Source: DATARH01 sp963712835
GTDB lineage: Bacteria; Pseudomonadota; Alphaproteobacteria; ATCC43930; CGMCC-115725
Direction: 5' to 3'
DNA: 64,000 nt
Assembly: GCA_963712835.1 (NCBI GenBank)
Contig: CAVQJJ010000012.1
Location: forward strand, 1 to 64,000
Both the position numbers and the translations under genes were made by a program. Below, piece by piece: positions 17,025 through 25,063 of this stretch; within the stretch, counting starts at the first letter, position 1, and each line of letters begins with the position of its first letter. Below the pieces are notes generated by a model that ran no database searches, was not told where the DNA came from, and saw nothing but the letters and a program-made list of their open reading frames with translations.

Positions 17025-18164
17025 TCATATCTCCATCAGCGCCGCGACCCGCTCGCGGTGCCAGGTCGCGTCGCCGAAGGCGACCTCGCTCGCCTTGGCG
17101 CGCTTCATGTAAAGATGGAGGTCGTGCTCCCAGGTCATGCCGATCCCGCCATGCAGCTGGATGCCGGCGTTCGACACTTTGCGGCTCGCGTCCGAGGCAT
17201 AGGCCTTGGCCATCGACACCGCCATTGCCGCATCGGGTGCTTTCTCGTCGATCGCCCAGGCGGCGTAATAGGTCAATGACTTGGCGTTCTCGACCTCGAC
17301 CAGCATGTCGGCGCATTTGTGCTTGACCCCCTGGTAGCTCCCGATCGGCTTGCCGAAGGCCTCGCGCAATTTCGCGTATTCGACCGTTATCTCGAGGATG
17401 CGCTGCGCGCCGCCGCACATTTCGGCGGCCAGAGCCACCGAGGCGGCATCGTAGACCCGCGCAAGCGCCGGCCAGCCCTGGTGCAGCTCGCCGAGCAACG
17501 CGGTTTGCGGCACCGCGACATTGTCGAACCGCATCTCGCAGAGCTTGCGGGTCTCGTCGATCGACGGCATCGGCGCGATGGAGAGGCCGGCCGCGTCCTT
17601 CGACACGAGGAACAGGCTGATGCCGTCTTCCAGCGTGCTGCCGTCCCGCGTCCGGGCGGCGACGACGAGGATGTCGGCGAGGTGCGCGTCGGGCACGAAG
17701 AGCTTCGCGCCGGACAGCGAGAACCCGCCGCGCATCGGCTGCACGTTCATCATGATGCCCGACGCGTCCCAGCGTGCATTCGGCTCGATCGCCGCCAGCG
17801 TCGCCCTCAGCCGACCATCGGCGATTTGCGGAAGGTATACCGCGCGCTGCGCCGGCGAGCCCGCCTCGCGGATCGCCGCGCCGCCCAACAGCGCGGTGGC
17901 GAAATAGGGCCCCGGCATCACCGCGCGGCCCATCTCCTCCATCAGCACGACGAGATCGACGAGGCCGAGCCCGGCGCCACCATCCTCTTCGGCGAAATTG
18001 ATGCCGAGCCAACCTTGCTCGGCAATCTGCGACCAGAACTCCGGGGTCGTGGCCTCCGGTGTCGCCATGCGCTCGCGCACGAACTTAGTGGTGCAGGCGG
18101 CGTCGAGGAATTTTCGCGCCGTGTCGCGCAGCATCTCTTGCTCTGCGCTAAAGCCGATATCCAT
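17025..18164 (-). CDS. Acyl-CoA dehydrogenase (379 aa)
   Basis: A full-length acyl-CoA dehydrogenase. The N-terminal helical domain (MDIGFSAEQEMLRDTARKFL) is followed by the flavin/substrate middle domain (WLGINFAEEDGGAGLG, then FVPDAHLADILVVA) and the C-terminal helical domain with YAKLREAFGKPIGSYQGVKH and GIQLHGGIGMTWEHDLHLY. It would introduce a 2,3-double bond into an acyl-CoA and pass electrons to ETF. It starts immediately after the TAG of the DUF6665 gene (TAGATG). Together with the 413-residue paralogue it resembles paired alpha2-beta2 dehydrogenases of steroid or terpenoid side-chain catabolism; that pairing is inference. Confidence 0.92.
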   Translation of the reverse strand: MDIGFSAEQEMLRDTARKFLDAACTTKFVRERMATPEATTPEFWSQIAEQGWLGINFAEEDGGAGLGLVDLVVLMEEMGRAVMPGPYFATALLGGAAIREAGSPAQRAVYLPQIADGRLRATLAAIEPNARWDASGIMMNVQPMRGGFSLSGAKLFVPDAHLADILVVAARTRDGSTLEDGISLFLVSKDAAGLSIAPMPSIDETRKLCEMRFDNVAVPQTALLGELHQGWPALARVYDAASVALAAEMCGGAQRILEITVEYAKLREAFGKPIGSYQGVKHKCADMLVEVENAKSLTYYAAWAIDEKAPDAAMAVSMAKAYASDASRKVSNAGIQLHGGIGMTWEHDLHLYMKRAKASEVAFGDATWHRERVAALMEI

Positions 18165-18536
18165 CTATCCGACCCTCGGTGCGATTTGCTGGCGCTGCCG
18201 CCGCTGACCGCGACGCAATTGGGGCATGACAGGTTCCGGACAGCCGGAATGCAGTAGTACCTCGCCCGCAACATTATAATCGCGCGCGACGGTACGGCTG
18301 TCGTACAGCCCGCACGCCTCTCGCTGCACGACGAACATCCAGAGCGCCTTAGCCGCTGCGGTCACCAGCGCGCGCCGCACCTCCCGATCCGGCGTCGAGG
18401 CGCCAGGATCGAACTCCCGCAGCTTGGCGAGGGCCGCTTCCAGCACTCGCCCCATGCGGCCAAGCGCGGCGGCCTGCTCCTGGACGAGTTCGTACTCGAG
18501 AACCTCGAGTGGAGTACTTGAGCCGGGACCGCGCAC
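18165..18536 (-). CDS. DUF6665-like hypothetical protein
   Basis: The 123-residue product starts with GTG at 18536, three bases after the stop of the acyl-CoA dehydrogenase gene. It contains LEVLEYELVQEQAAALGRMG, then a helical stretch with ALWMFVVQREACGLYDSRTV, which I recognise as the DUF6665 pattern of small alphaproteobacterial proteins. The last about 25 residues (GCPEPVMPQLRRGQRRQRQQ) are basic and unlike the family, so the original stop may have been lost. Position between two acyl-CoA dehydrogenases, with the next ATG following its TAG directly, implies cotranslation. The function is unknown. Confidence 0.65.
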   Translation of the reverse strand: MRGPGSSTPLEVLEYELVQEQAAALGRMGRVLEAALAKLREFDPGASTPDREVRRALVTAAAKALWMFVVQREACGLYDSRTVARDYNVAGEVLLHSGCPEPVMPQLRRGQRRQRQQIAPRVG

Positions 18537-18539
18537 TTC

Positions 18540-19730
18540 TCACCCCTTCGGCAGGCCGAGCACACGCTCGCCGATGATGTTGCGCTGGATTTCGCTGGTG
18601 CCGCCGGCGATCGCGTATTGTCGTGCGCCCATTACGCGATGCGCCCAGCGGCCGGCATCGGGCACCGCCTCGGTCGCGCCCTCGATTGTCGCGTAGGGGC
18701 CGAGCAGCGTCGACGAGGCGTCGGCGATGCGCTGCGCCAGCTCCGAGCCGAAGAGCTTGAGGATCGAGCCCTCCGGCCCCGGCGGCTCGCCGCGCAGCCG
18801 GCGCGTCACGCCGCGCAGCCGCGTCACTTTCAAGGCCTGTGCCTCGATCGCCAGCTGCGAGAGCATCTGGCGCACATGACTCTGGTTCCAGGCCGGCTCC
18901 TGGCGGGTCGGGAATTGCTTGGCGAGCTCGATAAGCCGGGCGATCTGCGCCGCGTGGTCGCGCCCGCCGGCCCCTCCGCGCTCGAACATCAAGGTCGTGA
19001 TCGCGACCTTCCAGCCTTCGTTGATCTTGCCGACGACATTCTCCTTCGGCACGACCACGTCCTCGAAGAACACCTCGTTGAAATGCCGGTGGCCGTTCAA
19101 CAGCACCAACGGCCGCACGGTGACGCCCGGCGTCTTCATGTCGACGAGCAGATAGGTGATGCCGTGGTGCTTGGGCGCATCGGGATCGGTGCGCACGAGC
19201 AGGAAGCACCAATCGGCCCAGTGCGCCCCCGACGTCCACACCTTCTGGCCGTTGACGACGAAGTGGTCGCCTTTGTCGACCGCGCGGGTGCGCAGGCTGG
19301 CGAGGTCGCCACCGGCGCCCGGCTCCGAGAAGCCCTGGCACCAGCGCTCGTCGCCGGCCAGAATCGGCTGCAGATGGCGCTTTTTCTGCGCCTCAGTACC
19401 GAGCTGAATGAGGGTTGGGCCGAGCAGGTTGAGCGCGCTGTGGCCGGGCAGGATCGGCGCGTGCGCGCGGAAATACTCTTCGTCAAAAATCACCTGCTGG
19501 ATGAAGCTGGCGCCGCGCCCGCCATATTCCTTGGGCCACGAGATGCCGACCCAGCCGGCTGCGTACATCTTCTTCTGCCAGGCGATGCGTTTTTCGAGCG
19601 TCTCGCGATCGGGCGCGACGCGGGAATCCGACGCATCCTCGACCTTGAGGTCGTCGGTCAGGTTGGCGTCGAGCCAGGCGCGAAATTCGCGGCGGAACGC
19701 GGCATGTTCCGGGGCGTCGGCGAAATCCAT
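18540..19730 (-). CDS. Acyl-CoA dehydrogenase (396 aa)
   Basis: The ATG at 19730 (MDFADAPEHAAFRREFRAWL) has an AGGGAGA site six bases upstream and begins the conserved domain; the longer frame to 19781 runs into the toxin gene. Motifs include GISWPKEYGGRGAS, WCQGFSEPGAGGDLASLRT (flavin/substrate loop), VNGQKVWTSGAHWADW, and the C-terminal GGTSEIQRNIIGERVLGLP typical of FadE-like dehydrogenases. It oxidises acyl-CoA thioesters with FAD and delivers electrons to ETF. It is followed at once by DUF6665 and the second dehydrogenase, and probably works with the latter. Confidence 0.92.
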   Translation of the reverse strand: MDFADAPEHAAFRREFRAWLDANLTDDLKVEDASDSRVAPDRETLEKRIAWQKKMYAAGWVGISWPKEYGGRGASFIQQVIFDEEYFRAHAPILPGHSALNLLGPTLIQLGTEAQKKRHLQPILAGDERWCQGFSEPGAGGDLASLRTRAVDKGDHFVVNGQKVWTSGAHWADWCFLLVRTDPDAPKHHGITYLLVDMKTPGVTVRPLVLLNGHRHFNEVFFEDVVVPKENVVGKINEGWKVAITTLMFERGGAGGRDHAAQIARLIELAKQFPTRQEPAWNQSHVRQMLSQLAIEAQALKVTRLRGVTRRLRGEPPGPEGSILKLFGSELAQRIADASSTLLGPYATIEGATEAVPDAGRWAHRVMGARQYAIAGGTSEIQRNIIGERVLGLPKG

Positions 19731-19767
19731 GACGTTCTCCCTGACCGTACGACCGGCCAGGTCGAGC

Positions 19768-20163
19768 TTACACGAGTTCAATCCGTGCGCGATGGCCTAC
19801 GGCATTCGCCATGCGACGGTCACGCGTCAGAAGCGGCGCATTCAAGAATTCGGCAAGCGCGACATACATCGCATCGTACGCTGACAAGTTGTCTCGCAAC
19901 TCCCAGACACGTGCCAAAAGAAAATTGTGCGGATGTCGGAACAGCCGGAGTCGGCCCACATCACCCAGCGCGTCACGACATCGCTCGACGGCAATTAACC
20001 CCGCCAACGCGCGACGGCGCAGCACATTGGCGATTTCGAGGTCCAGCAAATGCGGAACATGAATGGTATCGCCTTGGCGAAAAAGCCGCGTCGCCACTGC
20101 ATCAGCCGCCGGCGTCTCTTCTAAAAGCAACTCTAAAAGCGCAGATGCATCGATGACGATCAC
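19768..20163 (-). CDS. PIN-domain toxin (VapC/FitB-like ribonuclease)
   Basis: The 131-residue protein has a PIN fold. Its acidic metal ligands are visible in MIVIDASALLELLL (Asp5), HLLDLEIANVL (Glu), LSAYDAMYVALAE (Asp) and PLLTRDRRMA (Asp). PIN toxins cleave RNA, often tRNA or rRNA loops, when free of antitoxin. The start overlaps the end of the antitoxin gene by four bases, as usual for such operons. Its stop lies 37 bp before the start of the acyl-CoA dehydrogenase gene, so read-through from the toxin-antitoxin promoter could reach the catabolic block. Confidence 0.88.
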   Translation of the reverse strand: MIVIDASALLELLLEETPAADAVATRLFRQGDTIHVPHLLDLEIANVLRRRALAGLIAVERCRDALGDVGRLRLFRHPHNFLLARVWELRDNLSAYDAMYVALAEFLNAPLLTRDRRMANAVGHRARIELV

Positions 20164-20387
20164 CGGGAGTCACGGTCTTCGCGCACGGCATCTTCGGTCG
20201 AAAATGGGGTTACTGGCGGACGCGCTCTCACCTGCGCCAACCACTCTTTTAGGGTCGGCAATTCGGCCATGCGGTGTAGTTCTTCAAGAATATAATCGGA
20301 GAGCGACTTGCCCTCCTCGGCAGCCCGACCCTTTAAGATTCGATGCAGCTCTTCGGGCACATTGCGGAGTTGGATCATTTTGGACAT
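20160..20387 (-). CDS. Ribbon-helix-helix antitoxin (VapB/FitA-like)
   Basis: From the ATG at 20387 the product begins MSKMIQLRNVPEELHRILKG, a beta-strand plus helix typical of FitA-type ribbon-helix-helix antitoxins, then AAEEGKSLSDYILEELHRMA. The C-terminal tail (VRARPPVTPFSTEDAVRED) would wrap the toxin. The longer frame to 20423 starts inside the operator and is less likely. The ATG at 20378 (MIQLRN) is an alternative that would leave both operator palindromes upstream. No Shine-Dalgarno sequence precedes either ATG, so initiation may be weak or leaderless. Confidence 0.85.
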   Translation of the reverse strand: MSKMIQLRNVPEELHRILKGRAAEEGKSLSDYILEELHRMAELPTLKEWLAQVRARPPVTPFSTEDAVREDRDSR

Positions 20388-20417
20388 GTGCAGCACATTA
20401 AAACATGTGCAGCACAT
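20384..20417. promoter_or_regulatory. Paired palindromic operator of the toxin-antitoxin genes
   Basis: The 13-bp perfect palindrome ATGTGCAGCACAT occurs at 20386-20398 and 20405-20417, 19 bp apart, inside a 15-bp direct repeat (ACATGTGCAGCACAT). The spacing is close to two helical turns. It overlaps the predicted antitoxin start, as expected for autoregulation by a ribbon-helix-helix protein. Confidence 0.7.
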
Positions 20418-20432
20418 GCACAAGTTCGAGCC

Positions 20433-21089
20433 TCAGAACTCCGCGTCGAGCTCAGGCATGTCTTCGGGTTCGGCCTTCGCGGCCTCGATCCACTCCTGCA
20501 TCGTCGGCAAGCTCATGATGCGCTCGCAATACGCGTCCGCGTCAGCCGGCAACTCGACGCAATAGGTGCGGAAGCGCGTGCAGACCGGCGCGTACATCGC
20601 GTCGGCGATAGTCTCCTTCGCGCCGAAGAGGAACGGTCCGCCATAGCGCTCAAAGCACCCGCCCCAGATCTTCAAGATGCGGTCGATATCGGCCTGCGCC
20701 GCCGACCACACGACAAAGTCGGGTTTGGTGCTCTTGAGATTGACCGGGAGCGCCGCTCTCAGCGCCCCGAAGCCCGAATGCATCTCGCCGCAGATCGCCC
20801 GGCAATGTGCCCGCGCCGCATGGTCTTTGGGCAACAGCCCCGCTTCGGGGAACCTCTCGTGCAGATACTCGCCGATCGCCAGCGTGTCCCAGATCGTGAC
20901 ATCGCCGTGGTTCAGCGTCGGCACGAGGATCGACGACGATTGCAGCAACAGCTCGGCGCGCACCGACGGGTCGGCGGCCGATACGATCTGTTCCTCGAAA
21001 TCGAGGCCGGCCCACTTCGCCATCAGCCAGCCGCGCAGGCACCACGACGAATAGTTCTTGCTGCTGATCGTGAGGACGGCTTTCGCCAT
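20433..21089 (-). CDS. Glutathione S-transferase family protein
   Basis: The 218-residue protein begins AKAVLTISSKNYSSWCLRGW, with a Ser-type active site in the thioredoxin-like domain. It continues with VPTLNHGDVTIWDTLAIGEYLHE (cis-Pro and E/D-T/S-L glutathione contact) and a helical domain with EMHSGFGALRAALP and ETIADAMYAPVCTRFR. It fits the maleylacetoacetate-isomerase/zeta-like part of the GST family, but the exact class is not certain. Transcription is divergent from phaZ, with about 230 bp between the two starts that should contain both promoters. Confidence 0.85.
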   Translation of the reverse strand: MAKAVLTISSKNYSSWCLRGWLMAKWAGLDFEEQIVSAADPSVRAELLLQSSSILVPTLNHGDVTIWDTLAIGEYLHERFPEAGLLPKDHAARAHCRAICGEMHSGFGALRAALPVNLKSTKPDFVVWSAAQADIDRILKIWGGCFERYGGPFLFGAKETIADAMYAPVCTRFRTYCVELPADADAYCERIMSLPTMQEWIEAAKAEPEDMPELDAEF

Positions 21090-21322
21090 GGCGGCAACCC
21101 TTGGAGAGCCTGCGGGTCAATCTAACAGGCTTTGGCGACCCGGCAAAACCCGGGCCAGCACTCGCCGGTTCCGCAACAAAAATGCAATGTCGCGCTGCAC
21201 AAACCATCTCGCACCGCAGCGCAACCCGCATTATCTTAAGTGTCCTGGTCTGTTCGACGGCGCCGATAGCGGTTTCCCACGGCCTCACTCGAAGCCAAAG
21301 CGTTCGGAGCGGAAAGCGCGCG

Positions 21323-22540
21323 GTGCTGTATCAGCTTTATCAGAGTTATGCCGATGGTCTCGCCCCGCTGCAAAGCATGGCGGCGTCGTTCGGCGACATG
21401 TTCGTACGACCGTGGTTCGGGTTGCCGCAGACCGCGCTGCAGCGCGGTGTGATGGCGTCCTGCCAACTGTTCGCCGAGGGCCGGCTGCAACATCACCGCC
21501 CGCCATTCGGCATCGACAGCGTCCAGATCGGCAACAGCGCCGTGCCCGTCATCGAAGAAAAGGTGCGGGTCACGCCGTTCGCGACACTGCTGCATTTCAA
21601 GAAGGAGACACCGCAACCGCAGCCGCGCGTGCTTTTGGTGGCGCCGATGTCGGGACATTTCGCGACGCTCTTGCGCCATACGGTGCGCACGATGCTGCCG
21701 GAGCACGACATCTACATCACCGACTGGCACAACGCGCGCGACGTGCCGCTCTCCGCCGGCGATTTCGACTTCGACGACTTTATCGACCAAGTCATCCAGT
21801 GCCTGGAAGTGCTGGGCGAGGGTTCGCATATCGTCGCGGTATGCCAGCCGGTCGTCGCGGCGCTCGCCGCAGTGTCGCTGATGGCGCAGGACCGGCATCC
21901 GTGCCAGCCCCGCAGCATGACGCTGATGGCCGGGCCGATCGACACGCGGATCAAGCCGACCAAGGTCGACGATCTGGCGATGGAACACCCGATCGAGTGG
22001 TTCGAGGCCAATCTGATTCAGCGCGTCCCGGCGCAACACCCCGGCGCCTATCGCCAAGTCTATCCCGGCTTCTTGCAGATCGCAGCGTTCATGGCGATGA
22101 ACCTCGAACGTCACATCCGCGCCTTTGCCCGCCAGTTCGAGAACATCATCGACGAGGACGAAAGAGGCGTCGCCGCGCACCGCGCCTTTTACGAGGAATA
22201 TTTCGCGGTGATGGATTTGTCGGCGTCGTTCTACCTGCAGACCGTCAACCGCATCTTTCAGAAGCACGAGCTGGCCCGCGGCGTATTAGTGTCGCGCGGC
22301 CGCAAGATCGAGCCGGCGGCGATTCGGCGCACCGCGCTGCTCACCGTCGAAGGTGAAAAGGACGACATCTGCTCGATCGGCCAGACGCTGGCGGCGCAGG
22401 AGCTGTGCACGTCGATCCTGCCGATGCGCCGCAACCACCATCTGCAGAACGGTGTCGGCCATTACGGCGTGTTCAGCGGCCACCGCTGGGCCAACGAGGT
22501 CTACCCTCGGGTCCGCCATATGATTCAGGCGAACAGCTGA
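21323..22540 (+). CDS. phaZ: Intracellular polyhydroxyalkanoate depolymerase
   Basis: The GTG at 21323 (VLYQLYQSYADGLAPLQSMA) gives 405 residues, the usual size of intracellular PhaZ, and has GGAAAG just upstream; the frame further upstream is unrelated. The alpha/beta hydrolase core shows VLLVAPMSGHFATLLRHTV, IYITDWHNARDVPL, and HIVAVCQPVVAALAA, where a Cys replaces the usual nucleophile Ser as in PhaZ1-type depolymerases. A late GVGHYGVFSGHRW carries the catalytic His. It mobilises stored PHB granules to 3-hydroxybutyrate units, which fits the CoA-rich metabolism around it. Confidence 0.92.
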   Translation: MLYQLYQSYADGLAPLQSMAASFGDMFVRPWFGLPQTALQRGVMASCQLFAEGRLQHHRPPFGIDSVQIGNSAVPVIEEKVRVTPFATLLHFKKETPQPQPRVLLVAPMSGHFATLLRHTVRTMLPEHDIYITDWHNARDVPLSAGDFDFDDFIDQVIQCLEVLGEGSHIVAVCQPVVAALAAVSLMAQDRHPCQPRSMTLMAGPIDTRIKPTKVDDLAMEHPIEWFEANLIQRVPAQHPGAYRQVYPGFLQIAAFMAMNLERHIRAFARQFENIIDEDERGVAAHRAFYEEYFAVMDLSASFYLQTVNRIFQKHELARGVLVSRGRKIEPAAIRRTALLTVEGEKDDICSIGQTLAAQELCTSILPMRRNHHLQNGVGHYGVFSGHRWANEVYPRVRHMIQANS

Positions 22541-22660
22541 CGCCGGTGCGTCCTTCGAGACGCGGGCGGCGCCCGCTCCTCAGGATGCGGAACGTTTGCG
22601 GCTGAAAGAAAAGCGCCTCATCCCGAGGTGCTTGGCGCAGCCAAGCCTCGAAGGACGCAA
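22541..22660. repeat. Interrupted inverted repeat (family C)
   Basis: The segment runs from GCGTCCTTCGAGACGC and GCTCCTCAGGATG at the left to CTCATCCCGAGG and CCTCGAAGGACGC at the right, so the outer and inner arms pair. Elements of this sequence are frequent between genes in alphaproteobacteria. It lies between phaZ and the dioxygenase gene. Confidence 0.65.
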
Positions 22661-22774
22661 CGGCGCTTCTCCATCACCAACCCACAGCGACCGAAGCACC
22701 GAGAAATAGGTCCCGGCCTTTGTCGGGATGGTTATAATAATTATCGCCTCGGGCCTTCGGCAAAGGACAGCACG

Positions 22775-23701
22775 ATGCTCACCCGGCAACAGATCGATGC
22801 CTATCACCGCGACGGCTTCTCGTTCCCGCACCAGGCGCTGAGCGAGGCTGAACTCGCGGAATGCCGCGAGGGCCTGGCGCGCTTCGAGGCGTGGCTCGGC
22901 AAACCGGTGAACCACGGCGACTGGCGCTGGCGCTCGCAGGCCTACGCGTTCCTGCCCTGGCTCGACAAGCTCATCCGGCATCCACGCATTCTCGATGCCG
23001 TTGAAGATGTCGTCGGCCCCGACATCCTCGTCTTCACCACGACCTTCTTCATCAAGGACGCGCACAGCCCGACATTTGCCGCCTGGCACCAGGACGCGAC
23101 CTATTTCGGCATCGAGCCGTACGAGCATGTCACCGCCTGGGTCGCGCTCAGCGACGCGACCCAGGAGGCGGGCTGCATGGAGGTGGTGCCGTCGCGCGGG
23201 CGCCCGCGGCAGCTGCGCCATGCCGCGCTCGGCCTGGAGCACAGCATCAACGGTGGCGGCCAGGAAATCGTCGACGAATTCGATCAGAGCGAGACGTCGA
23301 TGATGGCGGTGCCGGCGGGCAGCTTTTCGCTGCACCATACGCTGTGCACGCACCGCTCGGCGCCCAACCGCGCCGATCATCGCCGCGTCGGCGTCGGCAT
23401 CAGCTATATCCCGGCGCATTGCCGGATCACCAGTCCGGTCAGGATGCTGACCCCGCTGGTGCGCGGCCGGAACACCGGTGGCAATTTCGACATTCTGCCT
23501 CCGCCGAGCGAAGGCGAGTTCCACCCGGCGGCGCTGGCACGCCACCAGGACGCCTATCGCCGCTACCGCGACAACTACGCGTTCCAGATCGACGCGCATG
23601 ACCGCGCCTTCGCCGGCACTGGTACTGCGCCGATCCCGCGCTCGACGCTCGACCCCAGCCGGCACCTGGTCGGCAAGGTCGCGAACTACGGCGGGTTCTA
23701 G
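22775..23701 (+). CDS. Phytanoyl-CoA dioxygenase (PhyH) family oxygenase
   Basis: The ATG at 22775 (MLTRQQIDAYHRDGFSFPHQ) has AAAGGA upstream. The 308-residue product has the double-stranded beta-helix of Fe(II)/2-oxoglutarate oxygenases: WHQDATYFGIEP (HxD), GSFSLHHTLCTHRSAPN with the distal His, and RVGVGISYIP with an Arg that can bind 2-oxoglutarate. The YHRDGF start is typical of the PhyH family, which hydroxylates carbons next to carboxyl or CoA groups and many small metabolites. The substrate is not predictable. It is convergent with the amidohydrolase at 23777, with two hairpins between them. Confidence 0.88.
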   Translation: MLTRQQIDAYHRDGFSFPHQALSEAELAECREGLARFEAWLGKPVNHGDWRWRSQAYAFLPWLDKLIRHPRILDAVEDVVGPDILVFTTTFFIKDAHSPTFAAWHQDATYFGIEPYEHVTAWVALSDATQEAGCMEVVPSRGRPRQLRHAALGLEHSINGGGQEIVDEFDQSETSMMAVPAGSFSLHHTLCTHRSAPNRADHRRVGVGISYIPAHCRITSPVRMLTPLVRGRNTGGNFDILPPPSEGEFHPAALARHQDAYRRYRDNYAFQIDAHDRAFAGTGTAPIPRSTLDPSRHLVGKVANYGGF

Positions 23702-23715
23702 CACACACGCCGCTC

Positions 23716-23778
23716 CCCGGCGAAAGCCGCGCCCACTTTCGCCGGGATGACGATGTGAGGGTAAACCCTCACATCGTC
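23716..23778. terminator. Two strong hairpins between convergent genes (likely bidirectional terminator)
   Basis: The first hairpin pairs CCCGGCGAAAG (23716-23726) with CTTTCGCCGGG (23736-23746), perfect over 11 bp. The second pairs GACGATGTGAGGG (23749-23761) with CCCTCACATCGTC (23766-23778), perfect over 13 bp with a TAAA loop. They lie exactly between the convergent stops at 23701 and 23777. There is no long U tract. Confidence 0.6.
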
Positions 23779-24901
23779 AATTCAGCCCGTAGAACCCCAT
23801 CGCGCCGCCGGCCATCACTTGGTGCTTGGTCTCGGCCGACAGGCCCTCGAGCTGCTTCTGCACCATCGCCGGCGCGCCGGGGAAGAAGCCGTCCGGATGC
23901 GGATAGTCGGTCGCCCACATGATCTTATGCGGGCCGATATAGTCGGCGAGAACCTTGAGGCTGCCCTCGACCGGCTCGAAGGAGATCCAGCACTGGCGCT
24001 GGAACAGCTCGCTCGGCCGATGCTTGAGGCCCGAATCGTTGAAGCCTTGGTCGTCGAAATGGCGGTCCATCCGGTCGAGCCACGGCGCGATCCAACCGCC
24101 GCCGCTTTCGAGAAAGCCGACCCGCAGTTTCGGGTGCCGTTCGCAGACACCACCCCAGATCATGCTGAGGCAGGCGAGCATCATCTCCATCGTGTGGGTG
24201 ATGATGTGCCGTGCGCCGCGTGTCGCGAACCGGTCGATGCCGACCTGCGGCATGCCGGCGCTGGCGCCCTCGTGGAAGCCGATCGAGAAATCGAGGTCTT
24301 CCGCCGCGCTCCAGAACGGCTCGTACACCGGATCGTGGATCAGCCGGTCATTGTACGGGTTGGGCCGCAGGAACCCACCCCTCATGCCCAATTCCTTGCG
24401 CGCGAAGGTCATTTCCTTGATTGCCTGGTCGACATCCTGCATCGGCAGCATCGCGACGCCGAACAGACGGTCAGGATACGGGCTGCAATAATCCGCGAGC
24501 CAGCGGTTGTAGGCCCGGCAAGTTGCAGCGGCAAGCTCGGGGTCGTGGATCGCGCCCGAGAACAGGCCGAGGCTCGGGTAAAGAAAGGCGGCGTCGATGC
24601 CGTCGGCATCCATGTCGGGGATGCGCGCGTGCGGGTCAAACCCGCCGGGCTTGCCGTCCTTGTAGGCCATCGTGTCGGCCTCGACGACGCCCTGCCGGGC
24701 GCCGACCCCGCCGATCCGGCCGATGCCGAGGTTCCCGTCGCCGACCCTGTGCTCCTCGACGATCAGCTGTTCCTTGCCGTTATTGCCCATGATGATACGC
24801 GGCGCCCGGTCGCGGAACGCCGGGTCCATGTAATTCTGCCACAGGTCGAGCGGCTCAAGAATATGGCCGTCCGCGTCGACGCAATTGTATTGGCGCGCCA
24901 T
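23777..24901 (-). CDS. Amidohydrolase-2 (ACMSD-like) family metal-dependent hydrolase, paralogue 1
   Basis: The 374-residue TIM-barrel protein shows VDADGHILEP, RIPDMDADGIDAAFLYPSLG, GFHEGASAG with a metal His, the ITHTMEMMLA/CERHPKLRVGFLESG segment, and WATDYPHPDG with the last Asp. This is the amidohydrolase-2 group of decarboxylases and hydrolases related to aminocarboxymuconate-semialdehyde decarboxylase. It is very similar along its whole length to the protein at 26620-27747. A histidine kinase gene lies between the two copies. It is divergent from that kinase, with about 160 bp between starts. The reaction is unknown. Confidence 0.88.
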   Translation of the reverse strand: MARQYNCVDADGHILEPLDLWQNYMDPAFRDRAPRIIMGNNGKEQLIVEEHRVGDGNLGIGRIGGVGARQGVVEADTMAYKDGKPGGFDPHARIPDMDADGIDAAFLYPSLGLFSGAIHDPELAAATCRAYNRWLADYCSPYPDRLFGVAMLPMQDVDQAIKEMTFARKELGMRGGFLRPNPYNDRLIHDPVYEPFWSAAEDLDFSIGFHEGASAGMPQVGIDRFATRGARHIITHTMEMMLACLSMIWGGVCERHPKLRVGFLESGGGWIAPWLDRMDRHFDDQGFNDSGLKHRPSELFQRQCWISFEPVEGSLKVLADYIGPHKIMWATDYPHPDGFFPGAPAMVQKQLEGLSAETKHQVMAGGAMGFYGLN

Positions 24902-25063
24902 AAAACCCTCCCAGCGATACGATCAGCTTGCCGCATCATAACGCGATCACGTGCGCGCGGAAGGGGATTGCCGCGTTGATATCGTCTCAATTTGGCGCTT
25001 TCCTGCCGGCTAACTGTTCTTAAATCACTGCTATGCAGGCTGGCAGGTTGAGGATTGTTGGAT

